14,991 nucleotides of DNA from DATKMK01 sp035541895 (GCA_035541895.1 DATKMK010000112.1:1-14991); one strand, 5' to 3'; counted from the stretch's first letter, positions 1 to 8,583 are shown. A program made the numbers and translations. Notes: generated by a model from the sequence alone, not told the origin.

Positions 1-378
1 GCGCTTGCGGTCGATCTCCGGATGATCCACCATCTCGAGAATCGCCATTTCAGCGGCGTCTCCCCAGCGGCGATCCGCCATCTTGAGAACGCGCGTGTAA
101 CCGCCCGCGCGCTTCTTGTAGCGATCCGCCAGCGTCGTGAACAGCTTCGCCACGACGTCCTCGCTCCGGGTACGATCGAAAGCCAGGCGGCGAGCCGCCG
201 GCGTTCCGATCTTCCCGAGTGTCACGAGCCTGTCGACCACGCGGCGAACTTCCTTCGCCTTCTGGACGGTCGTCACGATCTGCTCTTTCTCGATCACCGA
301 GTTCGCCATGTTACGGAACATGGCCACGCGGTGCGAGGTGTTTCGGCCGAACTTGCGGCCATCTACTCCGTGTCTCAT
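1..378 (-). CDS. rplQ: 50S ribosomal protein L17 (3' end beyond window)
   Basis: L17 is a large-subunit protein near the peptide exit tunnel and the last gene of the alpha cluster. The visible 126 residues begin MRHGVDGRKFGRNTSHRVAM, which matches the L17 N-terminus, and continue through the family's conserved core (RRVVDRLVTLGKIGTPAARR) to AEMAILEMVD near the usual C-terminus. No stop codon occurs before the window edge, so the protein runs past 126 residues; many L17 proteins end at 115-130 but longer tails are common. The start is ATG, 9 nt after the rpoA stop, and the stop is part of the ribosome binding site (TAAGAGGGATTTATG), which suggests coupled translation with rpoA. Confidence 0.97.
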   Translation of the reverse strand, partial: MRHGVDGRKFGRNTSHRVAMFRNMANSVIEKEQIVTTVQKAKEVRRVVDRLVTLGKIGTPAARRLAFDRTRSEDVVAKLFTTLADRYKKRAGGYTRVLKMADRRWGDAAEMAILEMVDHPEIDRKR

Positions 379-387
379 AAATCCCTC

Positions 388-1470
<1,083 letters not shown>

Positions 1471-1504
1471 TTGGTACCTCCGCGATAGTGACGGGCGACG
1501 GCGC

Positions 1505-2131
1505 CTACTTCGAGTAGAGTTCCACGACGAGCTTCTCGTTGATGGGCATGGTCAAATCCGCGCGGGTCGGCAGCGCCTTGACCCGCCCGGCAAATGCTTC
1601 GCGCTGCACTTCGAGCCACTCGGGCACACCCCGCCGCTCGGCTTGCGCCAACGCCTCCTGGATCCGCGCGACGTTGCGGCTCTTCTCGCGCACGGTCACC
1701 ACGTGACCCGGCTTGAGCAGGAAGGACGGGATGTTCACGGTGCGGCCGTCGACCGCGAAGTGGCCGTGACGCACGAGCTGGCGGGCTTCGGCCCGCGAGG
1801 TGGAGAACCCCATTCGATAAATCATGTTGTCCAGCCGGCGTTCGAGCAGCAGGAGCAGCGCTTCGCCGGTGATCCCACGCGAGCGCTCGGCCATCTCGAA
1901 GTAACGGCGGAATTGCCGTTCGAGCAGCCCGTACATGCGCTTGACCTTCTGCTTCTCGCGCAACTGCACGGCGTACTCGGAGAACCGCACGCGTCCCTGC
2001 CCATGGTCGCCGGGCGGATAGTTGCGGCGCTCGATCGCGCACTTGTCGGTGTAACACCGCTCGCCCTTGAGGAAGAGCTTCAATCCCTCACGGCGACACA
2101 GCCGGCAGACGGAATCGGTATATCGAGCCAC
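1505..2131 (-). CDS. rpsD: 30S ribosomal protein S4 (zinc-binding Cys4 form)
   Basis: S4 starts 30S assembly by binding the 16S 5' domain and in E. coli represses the alpha operon. The 208-residue length is normal. The N-terminus carries cysteines C9, C12, C26 and C31, the zinc-binding pattern found in many bacteria but missing from E. coli S4. The S4 RNA-binding domain lies at about 97-145 (RRLDNMIYRMGFSTSRAEAR followed by LVRHGHFAVDG). The start is GTG, reading MARYTDSVCRLC, with an AGGAGG site 8 nt upstream; no ATG fits. It sits between rpsK (18 nt) and rpoA (34 nt). Its place in the alpha cluster matches proteobacteria and differs from Bacillus, where rpsD lies elsewhere. Confidence 0.98.
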   Translation of the reverse strand: MARYTDSVCRLCRREGLKLFLKGERCYTDKCAIERRNYPPGDHGQGRVRFSEYAVQLREKQKVKRMYGLLERQFRRYFEMAERSRGITGEALLLLLERRLDNMIYRMGFSTSRAEARQLVRHGHFAVDGRTVNIPSFLLKPGHVVTVREKSRNVARIQEALAQAERRGVPEWLEVQREAFAGRVKALPTRADLTMPINEKLVVELYSK

Positions 2132-2149
2132 GATGAATGCCTCCTGGTA

Positions 2150-2581
2150 CTACACACGCCGCCGTTTCGGCGGACGACAGCCGTTATGTGGAATGGGGGT
2201 GACGTCTTTGATGAGCGAGATGGCAAAGCCCGAGGCTTGCAACGCGCGCAGCGCCGATTCGCGGCCGGCGCCCGGGCCCTTCACGAAAACCTGCACCGAG
2301 CGCACGCCGGATTCCATCGCCTTCTTCGCGGCCGCTTCCGCCGCGAGCTGTGCCGCGAACGGCGTGCCCTTGCGCGAACCCTTGAGCCCGACGGAACCGG
2401 CAGTCGCCCAGGCGATCACGCCGCCGGTCGGGTCGGTGATGGTGATGATCGTGTTGTTGAAGGTCGAGTGAATATGCGCCACGCCTTCGCTAACCACGCG
2501 CTTGGTCTTCTTGCGCTTGGGCGTCGCGGCCGGCTTCTCGGCGCCACCCTTGGCCTTCTCGGTCGTTTCGTCTTTCGCCAT
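2150..2581 (-). CDS. rpsK: 30S ribosomal protein S11
   Basis: S11 is a platform protein of the small subunit that lines the mRNA exit region with S7 and S18. The 143 residues include the conserved blocks AHIHSTFNNTIITITD (35-50), KGPGAGRESALRAL (101-114) and the basic C-terminal signature HNGCRPPKRRRV (132-143). The first 28 residues are a low-complexity Lys/Ala/Glu extension, longer than in E. coli (129 residues) and typical of a flexible tail. The chosen start is ATG (MAKDETTEK), with GAGG 9 nt upstream. A TTG codon immediately before it would add one residue and is less likely. The gap from rpsM is 25 nt. Confidence 0.97.
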   Translation of the reverse strand: MAKDETTEKAKGGAEKPAATPKRKKTKRVVSEGVAHIHSTFNNTIITITDPTGGVIAWATAGSVGLKGSRKGTPFAAQLAAEAAAKKAMESGVRSVQVFVKGPGAGRESALRALQASGFAISLIKDVTPIPHNGCRPPKRRRV

Positions 2582-2606
2582 CAATGCGATCCTCTCCGTG
2601 TACGAC

Positions 2607-2990
2607 TTAGCCCTTCGGTGGGGCCGCCTTCTTGCCGGCGATGGTGCGCCGCGGCCCCTTGCGGGTTCGGGCGTTGGTGTGCGTCCGCTGACCGCGCACC
2701 GGCAAATTGCGGCGGTGGCGCAGGCCGCGGTAGGCGCCCATCTCCATGAACCGCTTGATGTTCATCGCAATCTCGCGGCGCAGATCGCCCTCGACCTTGA
2801 AGCCTTGATCGATGACCTGACGGATGCGGACGACGTCGTCGTCGCTGAGCGCGTCGCTCTTGAGATTCGGATCGACCTTGGCATTCGCCAAGATGCGGTT
2901 GGCGCTCGAGCGGCCGATGCCGAAGATATAGGTCAACGCCACTTCCATCCGCTTATTGCGCGGCAGATCGACGCCTGCGATACGTGCCAT
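2607..2990 (-). CDS. rpsM: 30S ribosomal protein S13
   Basis: S13 sits in the head of the small subunit, forms bridges to the 50S subunit and contacts P-site tRNA through its C-terminal tail. The 127 residues start MARIAGVDLPRNKRMEVALT, a standard S13 N-terminus, followed by the helix-two-turn-helix fold with YIFGIGRSSANRIL at 21-34. The basic signature YRGLRHRRNLPVRGQRTHTN (87-106) is intact and the protein ends in a Lys-rich tail (KKAAPPKG). In E. coli a pseudoknot leader in front of rpsM binds S4. Here only 12 nt separate rpsM from rpmJ, so that leader cannot be in the same place. Confidence 0.98.
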   Translation of the reverse strand: MARIAGVDLPRNKRMEVALTYIFGIGRSSANRILANAKVDPNLKSDALSDDDVVRIRQVIDQGFKVEGDLRREIAMNIKRFMEMGAYRGLRHRRNLPVRGQRTHTNARTRKGPRRTIAGKKAAPPKG

Positions 2991-3002
2991 ACCGTTCCTC
3001 GC

Positions 3003-3116
3003 TTATCCTTGGCGCTGCTTGTGGCGCGCGTTGGTGCACAGAATCCGCACCACGCCTTGGCGGCGCACCACCTTACAGTTCTTACAAATCTTCTTCACCG
3101 ATGCTCGAACTTTCAC
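3003..3116 (-). CDS. rpmJ: 50S ribosomal protein L36 (zinc-binding form)
   Basis: L36 is the smallest large-subunit protein and binds 23S rRNA with the help of a zinc ribbon. The 37-residue product starts MKVRASVKKICKNCKVVRRQ and carries C11, C14, C27 and H32, the complete zinc set of the C+ form. It is short and begins with GTG, so gene finders easily miss it. A GGAG site lies 6 nt before the GTG. It falls 13 nt after the map stop and 12 nt before rpsM. In many bacteria infA lies between map and rpmJ, but here there is no space for it. Confidence 0.95.
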   Translation of the reverse strand: MKVRASVKKICKNCKVVRRQGVVRILCTNARHKQRQG

Positions 3117-3129
3117 AATCGACTCCGTT

Positions 3130-3891
3130 CTACGCGGCGCTCAGCACGTACGGCCCGTCGTCGGTGACCGCCACCGAATGCTCGAAATGTGCCGAGCGGC
3201 GGCCGTCGCGGGTGACCGCCGTCCAGCCGTCTTCCTTGATGAACACCTCCGGACCGCCCTGGTTCACCATCGGCTCGATGGCGAGCACCATGCCCGCGCG
3301 CAATCGCACGCCGCGGTCGCGCGTGCCGAAGTTCGGGACTTGCGGATCTTCGTGCAACCGCTTGCCGATCCCGTGCCCGACGAAGTCGCGCACCACCGAG
3401 TACCCGCCATTCTCGACGTGGGCCTGAATTGCGGCCGAGACGTCGCCGACGCGCTTGCCGACGACGACCTCTCGGATGCCTTCGAGCAGCGACTCGTGCG
3501 TCACGCGCATCAGCCGTTCGTCTTCGACGGTCACGTGGCCGACCGGCACGGTGATCGCCGCATCGCCGTAGTACCCTTCGTAGCAGACGCCGAAATCGAG
3601 GCCCACGATGTCGCCCTCGCGCAGCACCCGCTCCTCCGATGGAATGCCGTGCACCACCTCCTCGTTGATGGAAATGCACACGCTCCGCGGATAGACCCGG
3701 CCGGCGACCTCGTAGCCCTTGAACGCGGGCCGCGCCACCCGCTTGCGCGTCAGCTCTTCGGCCACCGCGTCGAGCGCCCCGGTGGTGACGCCCGGCCGAA
3801 CTCGCGCGCGCAATTCCGCGAGAACCTCAGCGACGATCGCATTGGCCCGGCGCATCACTTCGATCTCGTCGTGGGACTTGAGCATGATCAT
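3130..3891 (-). CDS. map: Type I methionine aminopeptidase
   Basis: This cytosolic metalloenzyme removes the initiator methionine from new proteins when the second residue is small. The 253 residues follow the compact type Ia pattern without an N-terminal zinc-finger extension. The dinuclear metal ligands are visible: D99 (in GDIVGLDFG), D110 (YYGDAAIT), H173 (FVGHGIG), E206 (AIEPM) and E237 (FEHSVAV), and the substrate histidines H81 (VVHGIP) and H180 are present. The chosen ATG overlaps the adk stop as ATGA, implying coupled translation. A second ATG two codons later (MLKSHDEIE) is closer to the usual family start and could be used instead. Confidence 0.96.
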   Translation of the reverse strand: MIMLKSHDEIEVMRRANAIVAEVLAELRARVRPGVTTGALDAVAEELTRKRVARPAFKGYEVAGRVYPRSVCISINEEVVHGIPSEERVLREGDIVGLDFGVCYEGYYGDAAITVPVGHVTVEDERLMRVTHESLLEGIREVVVGKRVGDVSAAIQAHVENGGYSVVRDFVGHGIGKRLHEDPQVPNFGTRDRGVRLRAGMVLAIEPMVNQGGPEVFIKEDGWTAVTRDGRRSAHFEHSVAVTDDGPYVLSAA

Positions 3892-4535
3892 TGCGCGGGC
3901 AGCACCTGCAAAATGCGGTCGAACACTTGCGTCGGGCTACCGAGCCCGTCGACGGTCCGCAGGAGGCCGCGTGCCGTGTAATAGGAAATCAAGGGAGCCG
4001 TCTGCCGTTCGTACACGTCGAGTCGGGCGGCAATGGTGTCTTCGTGGTCGTCATCGCGTTGATATAGCTCGCCGTTGCACTTATTGCACAGGCCGGAGTT
4101 CACCGGCGGATCGAAGATGATGTGATACATCGCCCCGCACTCGCGGCACGTACGCCGGCCGCTCAACCGCTTGATCAACTCGTCGCGGCTGACCACCAGG
4201 CTGACCACGTGATCGATGTGCTTGTTCATCGGTGCCAACATCTGCGCCACAACTTCCGCCTGAGCAACCGTGCGTGGAAATCCGTCGACGATGAAGCCGC
4301 TGCGGCAATCATCCTTCCGCACCCGTTCCTCGATGACCCGCACGACGATGCCGTCGGGCACCAGCTCGCCGCGATCCATGAATCGCTTGGCTTCCACGCC
4401 GCCTGGGGTCTTTCGCTTCACCGCGCCGCGCAACAAGTCGCCGGACGAAATGTGCGGTATCTCCAATCGCTCCTGCAACAGCTTCGCTTGCGTCCCCTTT
4501 CCGGAACCCGGGGGCCCAATGAGCACCACCTGCAC
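3888..4535 (-). CDS. adk: Adenylate kinase (zinc-lid form)
   Basis: The enzyme interconverts ATP + AMP and 2 ADP in the cytosol. The P-loop GPPGSGKGT is at residues 7-15, the AMP-binding DGFPRT motif at 84-89, and the lid at about 122-160. The lid has C130, C133, C150 and C153, a structural zinc site seen in Gram-positive and many other bacteria but not in E. coli. The chosen start is a GTG giving 215 residues, close to the family's 214-217, with GAGG 7 nt upstream. An in-frame GTG at 4571 would add 12 residues (MAVAKGASRGRV) and overlap secY by 14 nt; its upstream signal is weaker. The 3' end overlaps map by 4 nt. Confidence 0.95.
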   Translation of the reverse strand: MQVVLIGPPGSGKGTQAKLLQERLEIPHISSGDLLRGAVKRKTPGGVEAKRFMDRGELVPDGIVVRVIEERVRKDDCRSGFIVDGFPRTVAQAEVVAQMLAPMNKHIDHVVSLVVSRDELIKRLSGRRTCRECGAMYHIIFDPPVNSGLCNKCNGELYQRDDDHEDTIAARLDVYERQTAPLISYYTARGLLRTVDGLGSPTQVFDRILQVLPAQ

Positions 4536-4557
4536 CACACGGCCTCGACTGGCACCC

Positions 4558-5865
4558 TTAGCGACGGCCACGGATACGCCCGCCGCGCATGAAGCCTTGA
4601 TAGCTCCGCGTCAGCAAGTGCGTCTCCATCTGCGCAACCGTATCCAGTGCCACACCGACGACGATGAGCAGCGCGGTGCCGCCGAAGAAAAACGGAACGT
4701 TCAGCCGTTGGATCAGCACCGTCGGCAACACACACACCGCCGCAACATAGAGGGCACCGCCCAGGGTGATGCGCGCCAGCACGCGATCGATGTACTCTGC
4801 GGTTCGCGGCCCCGGTCGAATTCCCGGGATATAGCCGCCGAACTTCTTCATGTTCTCGGCCACGTCGCTCGTGTTGAACGTCACCGCCGTGTAAAAGTAG
4901 CAGAAGAAAATGATGAGGCCGACGTACGCGATCTCGTACACCCAACTGCCGGGACGCAGGTATTCGACCGCCGTCTGAGCCCACGGCGTTTCGAGGAAGC
5001 CGGCGATCGTGCCGGGGAACACCAGCAACGACGACGCGAAGATCGGCGGAATCACGCCCGAGGTATTGATCTTGAGCGGCAGATGCGAGCTTTGGCCCCC
5101 GTACATCCGCCGCCCGACGACGCGCTTCGCGTATTGCACCGGGATGCGCCGCTGCCCCCGTTCCATCACGATGATGACGCCGATGACCGCCACCATGAAG
5201 ACGAGGAGGCCGAGCAGGACGAAGATGCTGATCTCGCCCTCGCGCATGAATTCGATCGTGGTCGCCGCCGCCGACGGGAATGCCGAGACGATGCCGGCGA
5301 AGATGATCAGCGAAATCCCGTTGCCGATGCCGCGCTCGGAGATTTGCTCGCCCAGCCACATGATGAACGCCGTACCCGAACTGAGGGTAATCACCGTCAT
5401 CAAACGGAAGGTCCAACCCGGGAACAACACCACCGAGCCGCCGCCGGGAGTCTGCGCGTGCTCCAAGCCGATGCTCATGAAGAGGCTCTGGATCACCGAC
5501 AGCACCACCGTGGCGTAGCGCGTGTACTGCGTGATCTTCCGCCGGCCCATCTCGCCTTCCTTCGACAGGCTTTCGAGATACGGGACGACGACCGTGAGCA
5601 ATTGCAGAATGATCGACGAGCTGATGTACGGCATGATGCCGAGCGCGAAGATCGAGAACTGTTCGAGCGCGCCGCCGGACATCATGTTCACGAAGCCGAA
5701 GATCGAGCTGCGCTGGGCCGCGAAGAAGGCCGCCATCGCGGCGCCATCGATGCCGGGCGTGGGAATGGCGACGCCGAGGCGGTACACCGCCAGCATCCCG
5801 AACGTGAACAGCAGCCGCCGCCGCAGTTCGGGGATCTTCGACGCGCTTTGGAACCCTTCAAGCAC
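4558..5865 (-). CDS. secY: Protein translocase channel subunit SecY
   Basis: SecY forms the membrane channel through which SecA or the ribosome passes secreted and membrane proteins. The 435-residue product has the family's usual length and a hydrophobic pattern consistent with ten membrane helices. Recognisable blocks include the N-terminus KIPELRRRLLFTFGMLAVYR, LGIMPYISSSIILQLLTVV in helix 2, the GIGNGISLIIFAGIV segment, and the cytosolic RRIPVQYAKRVVGRRM loop followed by LPLKINTSGVIPPIFASSLL. The start is GTG (MLEGFQS, matching MLEAF in relatives) with GGAGGT 8 nt upstream inside rplO. It overlaps the rplO stop by 8 nt. A GTG eight codons earlier would give 443 residues but lacks this ribosome binding site. 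Confidence 0.97.
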   Translation of the reverse strand: MLEGFQSASKIPELRRRLLFTFGMLAVYRLGVAIPTPGIDGAAMAAFFAAQRSSIFGFVNMMSGGALEQFSIFALGIMPYISSSIILQLLTVVVPYLESLSKEGEMGRRKITQYTRYATVVLSVIQSLFMSIGLEHAQTPGGGSVVLFPGWTFRLMTVITLSSGTAFIMWLGEQISERGIGNGISLIIFAGIVSAFPSAAATTIEFMREGEISIFVLLGLLVFMVAVIGVIIVMERGQRRIPVQYAKRVVGRRMYGGQSSHLPLKINTSGVIPPIFASSLLVFPGTIAGFLETPWAQTAVEYLRPGSWVYEIAYVGLIIFFCYFYTAVTFNTSDVAENMKKFGGYIPGIRPGPRTAEYIDRVLARITLGGALYVAAVCVLPTVLIQRLNVPFFFGGTALLIVVGVALDTVAQMETHLLTRSYQGFMRGGRIRGRR

Positions 5866-6307
5866 CGGCGATGACCTCCGCGCGGCCACCGGCCGCCTCG
5901 ATACCCTGCTTCGCCGTGCCGCTGAATTTGTGGGCCTGCACGGTGAGCGCCTTGGTGAGCTTTCCCTCGCCGAGAATCTTCACCGGTAGACCGCGACGCG
6001 CCAACCGCCGCTCGATCAACTGGGCCGGATCAACCGTCGCACCGGCCTCGAAGCGCTCTTCCAAGGTCGCCAGATTGACGATGGAGAACTCGCGCCGCGT
6101 CGGATTGTGAAAGCCGTGCTTCGGCAAGCGCCGCTGCAGCGGGTTCTGCCCGCCCTCATATCCCGGCGGCGTGTTGCCGCCCGAGCGCGCGCCGCGCCCC
6201 TTGTGCCCGCGGCACGAGGTCTTGCCGTGGCCGGAGCCCGGACCGCGACCGACCCGCTTGCGCTTCTTGTTGGCGCCCGGGGCGGGCGACAGATTGCTGA
6301 GATTCAT
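5858..6307 (-). CDS. rplO: 50S ribosomal protein L15
   Basis: L15 is a late-assembly protein that threads a long basic extension into 23S rRNA. The 149 residues begin MNLSNLSPAPGANKKRKRVG and continue with the glycine- and arginine-rich region GRGPGSGHGKTSCRGHKGRG, typical of L15. The globular C-terminal domain follows the RRLPKHGFHNPTRREFSIVN block and includes VKILGEGKLTKALTVQAHKF. Length is normal (144-150). The ATG directly abuts the rpmD stop with no gap. The last codons contain the ribosome binding site and start of secY, so the two are probably translationally coupled. Confidence 0.98.
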   Translation of the reverse strand: MNLSNLSPAPGANKKRKRVGRGPGSGHGKTSCRGHKGRGARSGGNTPPGYEGGQNPLQRRLPKHGFHNPTRREFSIVNLATLEERFEAGATVDPAQLIERRLARRGLPVKILGEGKLTKALTVQAHKFSGTAKQGIEAAGGRAEVIAGA

Positions 6308-6493
6308 CTACGACTCCACCTGCACCAAGTGCTGCACTTTGCGCAGCATGCCGCGCGCCGCATCGGTGTCGCGCACGATCACCGTCCGACCGATGCGCGT
6401 CAGACCCAGGCCCCGCAGCGTGTCGCGTTGCCGCGTATTCTGTCCGATCGGGCTGCGCGCCAACCGCAGTTTCAGCATTCGCGGTTCGCTCAT
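6308..6493 (-). CDS. rpmD: 50S ribosomal protein L30
   Basis: L30 is a small large-subunit protein found in most but not all bacteria. The 61-residue product MSEPRMLKLRLARSPIGQNT shows the family core KLRLARSPIG followed by QRDTLRGLGLTRIGRTVIV and a C-terminal helix (RGMLRKVQHLVQV). The ATG overlaps the rpsE stop as ATGA, and the stop codon abuts the rplO start, so all three genes are likely translated together. The open frame extends further upstream, but those codons lie over rpsE and the family begins close to KLRL, so the 61-residue version is preferred. Confidence 0.95.
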   Translation of the reverse strand: MSEPRMLKLRLARSPIGQNTRQRDTLRGLGLTRIGRTVIVRDTDAARGMLRKVQHLVQVES

Positions 6494-7014
6494 GCTTGGC
6501 CTCGAATTTCGGCCAGCTCGCGCCCGCGCGCCGCCGCGATCTCGTCGGGTAGGCGCAGCGTGCGCAGCGCTTCCATCGTGGCCTTCACCGTGTTGTGCGG
6601 ATTGTTCGACCCGATGCACTTGGTCAACACGTTGCGGACCCCCGCCAACTCGACCACAGCGCGAACACCGCCGCCGGCGATCACGCCGGTCCCATCGGCA
6701 GCCGGACGCAGCAGCACGTGGCCGGCACCGTATCGACCGTGGACTTCAAACGGGATCGTGCCGCCGATCAACGGAACCGTCAGCAAGGTCTTCTTCGCGT
6801 GTTCGATGCCTTTGCGAATCGCTTCGGGCACCTCGTTGGCTTTGCCCAGTCCGTAACCGACGTGCCCGTTGCCATCGCCCAACACGACCAACGCGCTGAA
6901 GCTGAATCGGCGTCCGCCCTTCACGACTTTCGCCACGCGGTTGATCTGCACGACCTTCTCTTTGAGCTCCATGCCGTGCGCTTCGATACGTTCGCGCGCT
7001 CTTCCGAATGCCAT
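6490..7014 (-). CDS. rpsE: 30S ribosomal protein S5
   Basis: S5 lies at the mRNA entrance of the small subunit and contributes to helicase activity and decoding accuracy. Of 174 residues, the N-terminal double-stranded RNA-binding domain (about 15-80) carries VVKGGRRFSFSALVVLGDGN (30-49) and HVGYGLGKANEVPEAIRKGI (51-70). The C-terminal domain has the GTGVIAGGGVRAVVELAGV block (108-126) and the TKCIGSNNPHNTVKATMEAL segment (131-150). The ATG has AAGGAG in front, and the rplR stop is part of that site (TAAGGAGCGACGATG), a 9 nt gap. The gene overlaps rpmD by 4 nt. Confidence 0.98.
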   Translation of the reverse strand: MAFGRARERIEAHGMELKEKVVQINRVAKVVKGGRRFSFSALVVLGDGNGHVGYGLGKANEVPEAIRKGIEHAKKTLLTVPLIGGTIPFEVHGRYGAGHVLLRPAADGTGVIAGGGVRAVVELAGVRNVLTKCIGSNNPHNTVKATMEALRTLRLPDEIAAARGRELAEIRGQA

Positions 7015-7023
7015 CGTCGCTCC

Positions 7024-7389
7024 TTAGAACTTCAACCCGGCTTCACGCGCGGCGTCGGCGAGCACCTTGACGCGGCCGTGGTAAAGAAAGCCGTTGCGAT
7101 CGAACACCACCTCGCGAATCGCCCGCTCGGCGCACAGCTTCGCGATCAGGGCACCGACCTGTTTGGCCGCGTCGCGGGTGGCGGCGTTCTTCAGCCCCTC
7201 GCGCAACTCGGGCGAGAGCGTCGACGCGGCCGCGAGGGTTCGGCCGGTCTCGTCCGAAATGACCTGCGCGTACATGTGTTTGTTGCTGCGATACACCGAC
7301 AGGCGCGGGCGCTGATCGCTGCCGAGCAGGCGGCGGCGCACCCGAGCTTGACGGCGTTGGCGCGCGATACGTTTTTCGTTTCCTACCAT
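7024..7389 (-). CDS. rplR: 50S ribosomal protein L18
   Basis: L18 binds 5S rRNA together with L5 and L25 in the central protuberance. The 121 residues (family 115-125) include the Arg-rich N-terminus KRIARQRRQARVRRRL, then the conserved RPRLSVYRSNKHMYAQVI segment and a C-terminus ending VFDRNGFLYHGRVKVLADAA followed by REAGLKF. The start is the ATG at MVGNEKR; the open frame reaches about 53 codons further upstream, but that part overlies rplF in another frame and has no L18 similarity. The 31 nt gap before it has no strong ribosome binding site, only a weak GACGG 9-13 nt upstream. Confidence 0.96.
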   Translation of the reverse strand: MVGNEKRIARQRRQARVRRRLLGSDQRPRLSVYRSNKHMYAQVISDETGRTLAAASTLSPELREGLKNAATRDAAKQVGALIAKLCAERAIREVVFDRNGFLYHGRVKVLADAAREAGLKF

Positions 7390-7420
7390 CGTGTCGTGTC
7401 CGTCAGTCGCGTCGTTGCCA

Positions 7421-7972
7421 TCAGCTTGCACCCGCCGCACCGGCCGCCTTGCCGGCTTTGCGGCGGATCGTTTCCTGCGCGTACTTGATGCCTTTTCCCT
7501 TGTACGGCTCCGGCGGTCGCAACGCGCGAATGCCGGCGGCGACTTCACCGAGCAGTTGTCGGTCGTTCCCTTCGAGCGTCACGATCGTCTGCTTCTCCAC
7601 CTTCGCCGTCACACCCGCCGGCAACTGGTACATGATCGGATGCGAGTAACCAACGGTGATGTACAACGCGTTCGTCCGCCCGTCGGCGCGATAGCCGACG
7701 CCGTTGATTTCGAGCGTGCGGCTGAAACCGCCGCTCACCCCCTGCACCATGTTGGCGATCAATTTGCGCGTCAGCCCGTGTAGCGCCCGCGCTTGGCGAC
7801 CTTCGCCGGCGCGGGCGACGCGCAGCACGTCGCTGTCACGCGTCACCGCAATTCCGGCGGGCAGCGAGTGGGTCAGCTTGCCTTTCGGGCCTTGCACGGT
7901 CACCTGGCCGTCGGTCATGTCGACCTGAACGCCCTTGGGAACCGGAATAGCCAGTCTACCGATACGTGACAT
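7421..7972 (-). CDS. rplF: 50S ribosomal protein L6
   Basis: L6 consists of two similar RNA-binding domains near the sarcin-ricin loop and supports the GTPase centre. The 183 residues begin MSRIGRLAIPVPKGVQVDMT. The first repeat contains GQVTVQGPKGKLTHSLPAGI, and the second contains the signature EPYKGKGIKYAQETIRRKAG near the C-terminus. A short Ala/Gly tail (AAGAAGAS) ends the protein. The ATG lies 9 nt after the rpsH stop, which is part of the ribosome binding site (TAGGGTTCGACGATG). Length and order match the standard spc cluster. Confidence 0.98.
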   Translation of the reverse strand: MSRIGRLAIPVPKGVQVDMTDGQVTVQGPKGKLTHSLPAGIAVTRDSDVLRVARAGEGRQARALHGLTRKLIANMVQGVSGGFSRTLEINGVGYRADGRTNALYITVGYSHPIMYQLPAGVTAKVEKQTIVTLEGNDRQLLGEVAAGIRALRPPEPYKGKGIKYAQETIRRKAGKAAGAAGAS

Positions 7973-7981
7973 CGTCGAACC

Positions 7982-8380
7982 CTACCACACCGAGCACAAG
8001 ACCTCGCCGCCGAGGCCGCGCTTGGTGGCTTCACGGTCGACCAACACGCCGGCCGAGGTGGAGAGAATGTTCACGCCGAGTCCGCCGCGCACCGACGGAA
8101 TGTCGCGTGACCCCACATAGGCTCGCAAGCTCGGCCGGCTGATCCGTTTGATACCCGTGATCACCGGGCGGTTCTGCGCATCGTAGCGCAGCCACACCCG
8201 CAACACCTTGTGACTCCCCTGCTCGACCACGCTGTATTCCGACAGGTATCCCTCCGCGATGAGGACACCGACGAGGCGCTCCTTGATCCGCGACCACGGT
8301 ACTTCCACCTGCGTCTTGCGCGCGCGCACGCCGTTGCGCAAACGCGTCAGCAGGTCGGCGATCGGATCCGTCATGCTCAT
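7982..8380 (-). CDS. rpsH: 30S ribosomal protein S8
   Basis: S8 binds helix 21 of 16S rRNA early in 30S assembly and in E. coli represses the spc operon by binding near rplE. The 132 residues contain the N-terminal MTDPIADLLTRLRNGVRARK block and the C-terminal signature ILSTSAGVLVDREATKRGLG ending GGEVLCSVW, a near-perfect S8 ending. Two ATG codons are possible (MSMTDP or MTDP). The first has AGGTG 5 nt upstream, and the rpsZ stop is fused into that site. The open frame extends upstream, but that part overlies rpsZ and is not S8-like. Confidence 0.97.
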   Translation of the reverse strand: MSMTDPIADLLTRLRNGVRARKTQVEVPWSRIKERLVGVLIAEGYLSEYSVVEQGSHKVLRVWLRYDAQNRPVITGIKRISRPSLRAYVGSRDIPSVRGGLGVNILSTSAGVLVDREATKRGLGGEVLCSVW

Positions 8381-8388
8381 GACAACAC

Positions 8389-8574
8389 CTACCAACTCGC
8401 CTTGATCAGCCCCGGGATCTGTCCCCGACGGGCGAGATCGCGCAGACACAAACGACACATCTGGAAGCGGCGGTAGTACGCGCGAGGCCGCCCGCACAAC
8501 GGACAACGATTGTAGGCCCGCACTTTGAACTTCGGCGGGCGTTGCGCCTTGATACGCAAGCAGGTCTTGGCCAC
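8389..8574 (-). CDS. rpsZ: 30S ribosomal protein S14, type Z (zinc-binding)
   Basis: S14 sits in the head of the 30S subunit near S3 and S10. This is the short 61-residue zinc form, with C24, C27, C40 and C43 arranged as CPLCG and CRLCL, rather than the roughly 100-residue zinc-free form of E. coli. The C-terminus RDLARRGQIPGLIKASW is the standard ending. The start is GTG (MAKTCLRIKAQRPPKF), preceded at 5 nt by AGGAGG, and the rplE stop is built into that site (TAGGAGG). The gene may also be annotated as rpsN. Confidence 0.97.
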   Translation of the reverse strand: MAKTCLRIKAQRPPKFKVRAYNRCPLCGRPRAYYRRFQMCRLCLRDLARRGQIPGLIKASW

Positions 8575-8583
8575 TCGATCCTC

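Noticed and set aside
2956..3981. A 341-codon open frame on the plus strand, opposite map and rpmJ
   Set aside because: It mirrors the methionine aminopeptidase gene, whose catalytic residues are all visible on the minus strand.
4270..5874. A 534-codon open frame on the plus strand, opposite secY and adk
   Set aside because: Its product is an Arg/His/Asp/Glu-rich low-complexity sequence without recognisable domains. It is the antisense shadow of GC-rich secY, whose reading is unmistakable.
5866..5889. Longer SecY starting at a GTG eight codons earlier
   Set aside because: The downstream GTG (MLEGF) has GGAGGT at the proper distance and matches the usual SecY start.
7390..7548. Longer N-terminus for L18 (174 residues)
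   Set aside because: The extra 53 codons overlie the rplF end in another frame, have no L18 similarity, and the family is 115-125 residues long.
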